From: Nicotiana tabacum
Lineage: Eukaryota > Streptophyta > Magnoliopsida > Solanales > Solanaceae
Length of the DNA stretch: 64,000 nucleotides
NCBI RefSeq assembly: GCF_000715075.1
Contig: NC_134082.1
Location: forward strand, 189,337,948-189,401,947
Direction: 5' to 3'
The notes beneath the pieces were generated by a model that was given only the letters and a program-made list of their open reading frames with translations, had not been told where the DNA came from and did not search any database. The translations under genes and the position numbers were made by a program. Of this stretch, positions 59,749 through 64,000 are shown piece after piece (the stretch's first letter is position 1; each line of letters starts with the position of its first letter).

Positions 59749-60388
59749 AATAGGGACTACACTGGGAACATTTGAGGCTCAAATATGGTGGAGATTCGTA
59801 GGGAGAACTTAAGGAAAAGAAGTATTTGGTTATTGACAGAAAAAGAGACATTTTGGCTTTTGATGTGAATAGTGATAAAAGAGATAGTGGTTGAGTTTAT
59901 TTAAATAAAGTGAGAGACCAGTTAGGAATGAGTATTGATTTTCAGGGTAGACGGGTCGTTTAGTAACGGGTAGGACGTTTGGGTTTTAAAGAAGGGAGAA
60001 AGAGAAACTGAATTTTTAATGACGTGGCACTTTCTCATCCGTTAAAAAATTGTGCATGAGAGTTCAAAGGAACTACTAACCTGTGACAAGGGAACCAGGT
60101 TTCCTGACACGTGCAGTTGAACTGACGAATGACTTTATATTAAACCTTGAGATCGAGCCCTCATATTTTGTAAATGTGACCCTCATCTTTTTACCAAAAT
60201 GCAATACCATTAGCTTCTTATTTGCTCTGTAATTGCCATGCGTGTCTACCTGTAATAGTATAGAAACGAGTTAAACTTTGCCAGAAAACACTTTTTAGCT
60301 ATTTTACCTGTTCATTTCTTTCATAGCCAATCATTGAGGGACCAGGTGCTCAGCTTGATTTTATGAACCCAGTGACAATCGATTCTTT
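59749..60388 (-). other. Spacer between pol and env-like ORF of the Sirevirus-like element
   Basis: This is 640 nt without a plausible ORF. It contains two GGAACCAGGTTCC-like palindromes (60091 and 60338). A promoter or splice acceptor for the env-like ORF could lie here but none is recognisable. Confidence 0.5.
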
Positions 60389-60811
60389 TCAAAGTGCTCT
60401 CTGCTCAGTGCTTTGGTGAAGATATATGCAATTTGATCTTCTATGCTTTAATACTTCATGCAGATAAGCCCCTTTTTCAACATTATCTTTGAGAAAATGA
60501 TGTTGCACATCAATGTGCTTTGTTCTCTTATGCTGAACTGGGTTCTTTGCCATGTTGAGAGCACTGTTATTATCACACAGTAATAGAACACAATTAGAAA
60601 ATACATCAAAGTCCTCTAATTGTTGTTTGATCCACAATAATTGAGCTCAGCAAGAGGCAGCTGCCACATACTCAGCTTCTGCAGTTGAAAGAGCCACTGA
60701 GTTTTGTCCTCGTACCTCATGAAATTATACACGATCCCAAAAAGTGTGCCATGATAGAAGTACTTTTTCTATCCACCATATAACCAGCATAATCAGCGTC
60801 AGCATACCCAA
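60389..60811 (-). pseudogene. Ty1/copia RNase H, decayed
   Basis: The C-terminal part is open (60389-60637) with LLCDNNSALNMAKNPVQHKR and the RTKHIDVQHHF motif of copia RNase H. The N-terminal part (60638-60811, YADADYAG and DRKSTS) is in broken frames with a TGA. The extreme C-terminus is frameshifted relative to what I expect for the family. Confidence 0.82.
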
Positions 60812-61733
60812 TCAAGTCGAATTGTCTCCAGAGGGATAGTAGAGAACCAGGTCCTGTGTTTCTTTAAGATGCCTTAGGATTATCTTGGAAGCCTTCAGAT
60901 GAGATTCTTTTGGATTATATTGAAATCTAGCACATAGTCCTACACTGAATATGATATCTGATTTGCTTGTTGTGAGATATAAGAGTGACCCAATGATACC
61001 TCTATACATGGTCTCGTTTACATGAGAACCAGGTTCATCCATGTCCAGACGAGTGGAAGTGACAATAGGAGTACTAATAATTTTTGAACTTTCTATCTCA
61101 AATCCCTTTAGAAGCTCTTTGATGTACTTTTGCTGACTTATCATTGTTGCCCTTTAGAGTTTGCTTAACTTGCAGACATAAGAAGAAATTCAATTCCCCC
61201 ATCATGATCATCTCGAACTTATTTCCCATAAGCTTTGCAAACTCTTCACATAGAGATTCATTTGTTGCATCAAAGATGATGTCGTCAACATAGTCTTGCA
61301 CAATGAGAAGGTTCCTCCCCCGTTTCTTTAGAAGTAAGGTGTTGTCAATTTTTTCTCTTGTAAAGCCATTTTCAAGGAGGAATCTGGACAACCTTTCATA
61401 CCATGCACAGGGAACTTGCTTCAGCCCATATAAAGCCTTGTCAAGTTTGAATATATGCTTAGGATGCTTATGAGATTCAAAACCAGGTGGTTGTTTGACG
61501 AAGACTTCTTCTTTTAGATATCCATTCAGAAATGCACTTTTGACATCCATTTGGAACAATTTGAATTCCATATGAGATGCAAAGGTACTGAGGATTTTGA
61601 TGGTTTTCATTCGAGCAACTAGAGCAAAAGTTTCATCATAGTTGATCCCTTCTTCTTGATTGTAGCCTTGAAGTACTAACCTTGCCTTGTTCCTTGTTGT
61701 GTTACCAAACTCATCAAGTTTGTTTTTAAACAC
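60812..61733 (-). pseudogene. Ty1/copia reverse transcriptase (RVT_2 type), frameshifted
   Basis: 61098-61733 holds the N-terminal and catalytic part: KARLVLQGYNQEEGINYDET, MDVKSAFLNGYLKEEVFVKQ, PPGFE, ALYGLKQ and the YVDD box (QDYVDDIIF). A frameshift near 61120-61140 moves coding to the frame of 60812-61144, with TPIVTSTRLD and the GSLLYLTTSKSDI stretch. These are standard RVT_2 blocks in the right order. The protein upstream of 61733 is separated from integrase by another break. Confidence 0.88.
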
Positions 61734-61781
61734 CCACCTAGTTCCTATAACAGTTCTATCAAAGGGTCAATGAACCATGTG

Positions 61782-62660
61782 TCATACGTTGTTCCTCTCA
61801 AATTGATGGAGTTCATCTTGCATAGAATTAATCCAGTTAGCAGCATCTTTCAATGCTTCCTTGATATTTTTGGGCTCAATTTGAGATATATATATTAAGA
61901 AAGCAAGTGAGTTTCTTGACTTTGATCTAGTTTGAATCTTTGAGTCAATAGGAGTGATCACATTTTGAGGAGGGTATGGACTTTTATACTTCCAGTTAGA
62001 CACTTGAATCTCATTGTGAGAGGATCCAGGTTCTTCTGAATGTGATCCATTGTTGACATGAGTCCCGCTTCTCAGCTCAGCATCTGGGGTTCCTTGCACA
62101 ACATCAACAACTTTGTTCTCTCCTTCAGTTATTGTGATTGAGGGACCAGGTTCCTCTACATTAGTTGGGGATTCAGCTGCACCATCTTCATTCGATTCCT
62201 TCACATGACTTATCAAGTTAGCCTTTCCATTTGCCATATCAATGACTTCACCAGGAATATTTGACTGTTCTCCGTCTTGATCAATCTTATCATGTGAATC
62301 TTTCCCACATAGGTGGTGTGATTCATCAAATATCACATGTATGCTTTCCTTAACACATTGTGTTCTTTTGTTGTAGACTTTGTATATTTTGCTTTGTGAT
62401 GAATAGCCAAGAAAGATTCCTTCATCACTTTTGGCATCAAACTTTCCAAGTGCTTCCTTGACATTGTTGAGGACAAAACATTTGCAGCCAAATGTCCTTA
62501 AATGTGTTAGCTTGGCTTTTCTTCCATTCAGCAGTTCATACGGGGTTTTGTTCAGGAGGGACCTGATCATGCACCTGTTCACCAAGTAGCATGCAATGTT
62601 GATTGCCCCTGCCCAGAAACTTTTTGCAACACCACTGTCAATCAGTATTGTCCTAGCCAT
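61782..62660 (-). pseudogene. Ty1/copia integrase C-terminal part and linker
   Basis: 292 open codons. They begin in the end of the integrase core (SFWAGAINIACYLVNRCMIR, KTPYELLNGRKAKLTHLRTF), then KFDAKSDEGIFLGYSSQSK, followed by a long acidic Ser/Glu/Gly-rich linker with EEPGPS and EEPGSS before the start of RT. The frame is shifted relative to the upstream core fragment 62642-62830. Confidence 0.87.
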
Positions 62661-62830
62661 GTCTTCAAGAGTCCTATTTTTCCTCTACATAATACCATTT
62701 TGTTGGGGTGTTCTTGGAGCTGAAAATTATGACTTATACCATTTTCAGCATAGAATTCGTTGAACTTTGCGTTGTCGAACTCTGTGTCGTGATCAGATCT
62801 TATGCTCACAATATTATGGTTCATCAGCAA
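62642..62830 (-). pseudogene. Ty1/copia integrase core fragment
   Basis: Contains IRSDHDTEFDNAKFNEFYAE, which holds the second catalytic Asp of the core. Family members then have a Q-Q-N-G-V-x-E block. Here only PNKMVLCRGK is readable, so the region of the catalytic Glu is damaged by frameshift. Confidence 0.8.
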
Positions 62831-63566
62831 AAACTAAAAATGTCTCATCCTTGGATCTGAGGAACAAGGTCCAGGTGAATCTAGAATAGTCGTCCACTAT
62901 GACAAAAATGTTCTTTTTTCCTCCTTTACTTGGCACCCTCATAGGTCCACACAGATCCATATAAATAAGATCAAGTGGTCTTGAGGTGCTGACTTTGTTT
63001 TTGGGTTTGAAGGAGGACCTAACTTGATTTCCTTTTACACATGCATCACACACCTTGTGATCTTTGAAGCTTAACTTAAGAAGCCCACGAACCAGGTCCT
63101 TCTTGACCAATTTGTTCAGCAACATAAAACTTGCATGTCCCAATCTTCTATGCCATAGTTCAGCATCATCATCAACCGCACTCAAACATGTGAGATCCTT
63201 GTGCAAGGACTCAAAATCAGTAACATAAATATTTTTGTATCTTTTTGCCATCAGGACCACTTCACTGATCACAAGATTTGTGACTATGCAGTTTTTTGAT
63301 ACACATTCCACTTTGTTTCCTTTGTTGCAGATTTGAGAGACACTCAGTAGGCTATATTTCAAGTTGTTCACATAATACGCATTTTCAATTGAGCGAGTGA
63401 GTGTCTTCTCAATTATTTCTACTCCCAGAATGTATCCCTTTTTGCCATTGCCAAAGGACACACTCCCTCCTTGCAGGGCTTTGAGTGAAAGGAAATCATC
63501 ATTGTTTCCAGTCATATGCTTAGAGCAGCCACTATCCATATACCATCTTTGGATGCTTCCTTTCAC
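62814..63566 (-). pseudogene. Ty1/copia protease, pre-integrase and first part of integrase
   Basis: The protease active site is DSGCSKHMTG near the start of the open segment. The pre-integrase zinc region has WHRRLGHAS and CDACVKGNQ. The core begins with LIYMDLCGPM and IVDDYSRFTW (first catalytic Asp). The frame closes at 62814 after FADEP. It opens after a TGA at about 63587, so the polyprotein is interrupted both sides. Confidence 0.87.
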
Positions 63567-64000
63567 TGCTCCCTGACAAGGAAATCAAGGATTAGACTTA
63601 GGAACCCAAACAAGTTTGGGTCCCTTGTAATGAGGAAAAGGGTGAATCAAGGCTCTTTTTGTCCAAACAGGAATCATACGTTTTTTATTTGAGGAACCAT
63701 GTTCTTTAGCAGAAGTTATTTTTTCAGCAAAAATTTTATTTTTCTATTGGGACTGAAATCTAGCTTTACAGATTTCTTTAAAATGCTCAGTGTTACCACA
63801 GTGAGTGCAAAACCAGTTGTCAAGGATAGTAACATACTTGCTATAAGGATTGTAAGAAGTCTTTTCTTTTTGGAACTTGATTCCCTGCATGTTCCCCCTA
63901 TTGTTCTTATGCATAGTAGTGACTGCATCAGCGGACCTGGTCCACTTAATGGATTTATCTAGGTCATTCTTAACTCTACCTAGATCTTCCTGAAGTTGTC
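63567..64000 (-). pseudogene. Ty1/copia gag C-terminus (partial, runs off window)
   Basis: The zinc knuckle is at 63768-63809 on the minus strand: CTHCGNTEHFKEIC, a regular C-X2-C-X4-H-X4-C. Downstream the same frame meets a TAG (about 63747) and continues with GPKLVWVPKSN, a stretch typical of SIRE/Maximus Gag-Pol (recalled), before a TGA near 63587. The N-terminal gag lies beyond 64000. Confidence 0.78.

Larger units (their letters stand above)
48209..64000 (-). mobile_element. Sirevirus-like Ty1/copia element, decayed, interrupted by a chromovirus, 5' end outside window
   Basis: On the minus strand the order is gag zinc knuckle, protease, integrase, RT, RNase H (Ty1/copia order), then an env-like ORF, G-rich motifs and an LTR stub. 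An ORF after pol and several GGGGGA-type motifs before the 3' LTR are features of Sireviruses (SIRE/Maximus lineage). Stops and frameshifts break every domain. The chromovirus at 49398-58096 splits the env-like ORF, and element A probably cut the 3' LTR at 48209. Gag continues beyond 64000. Confidence 0.85.

Overview
The window is plant nuclear DNA made of nested LTR retrotransposons. I found no host gene, tRNA, rRNA or CRISPR. The element types (an Ogre/Tat Ty3-gypsy element with an upstream ORF, a Tekay-like chromovirus, a Sirevirus-like Ty1-copia element) and the look of their LTRs suggest a dicot, probably Solanaceae (Nicotiana-like). The species is an inference.

Nesting. (1) The oldest layer is a Sirevirus-like Ty1-copia element on the minus strand. 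Its decayed gag-pol (60389-64000, running off the right edge), env-like ORF (58097-59748 plus 48709-49397), G-rich 3' motifs (48309-48385) and a stub of its 3' LTR (about 48209-48270) are visible. (2) Element A, a plus-strand Tekay-like LTR element with no recognisable coding, landed in that 3' LTR. Its 5' LTR is partial (1-2582) and its 3' LTR is 45328-48208. (3) A plus-strand Ogre/Tat element of 38.4 kb (5756-44141) inserted into element A with a 5-bp target duplication TGATT (5751-5755 and 44142-44146). (4) Separately, a minus-strand chromovirus (49398-58096) inserted into the env-like ORF with target duplication CCTTT (49393-49397 and 58097-58101).

The Ogre element reads 5' to 3': LTR (5756-10113), tRNA-Arg-type primer site (10118-10135), leader, ORF1 (11242-13287, one in-frame stop), gag-protease with a G-patch-like tail (13832-17289, one frameshift), a predicted in-frame intron (17286-17465), RT / degenerate RNase H / second RNase H / integrase (17466-20943), 3' UTR with hairpin-forming repeats, a 16.5-kb array of about 400 copies of a 41-bp repeat (22521-39071), a second 3' UTR segment, polypurine tract (39797-39809) and 3' LTR (39810-44141). 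The two LTRs are nearly identical, so the insertion is recent. Most of the differences fall in the last 0.8 kb of the LTR.

The most noteworthy points are the giant satellite array inside a retrotransposon 3' UTR with traceable segmental duplications, two kinds of noncoding repeat whose copies differ by compensatory changes (conserved RNA stems), and PBS-related sequences in the LTR and 3' UTR. All coordinates and motifs were read by eye. Family assignments rest on recalled family features, not on database searches.
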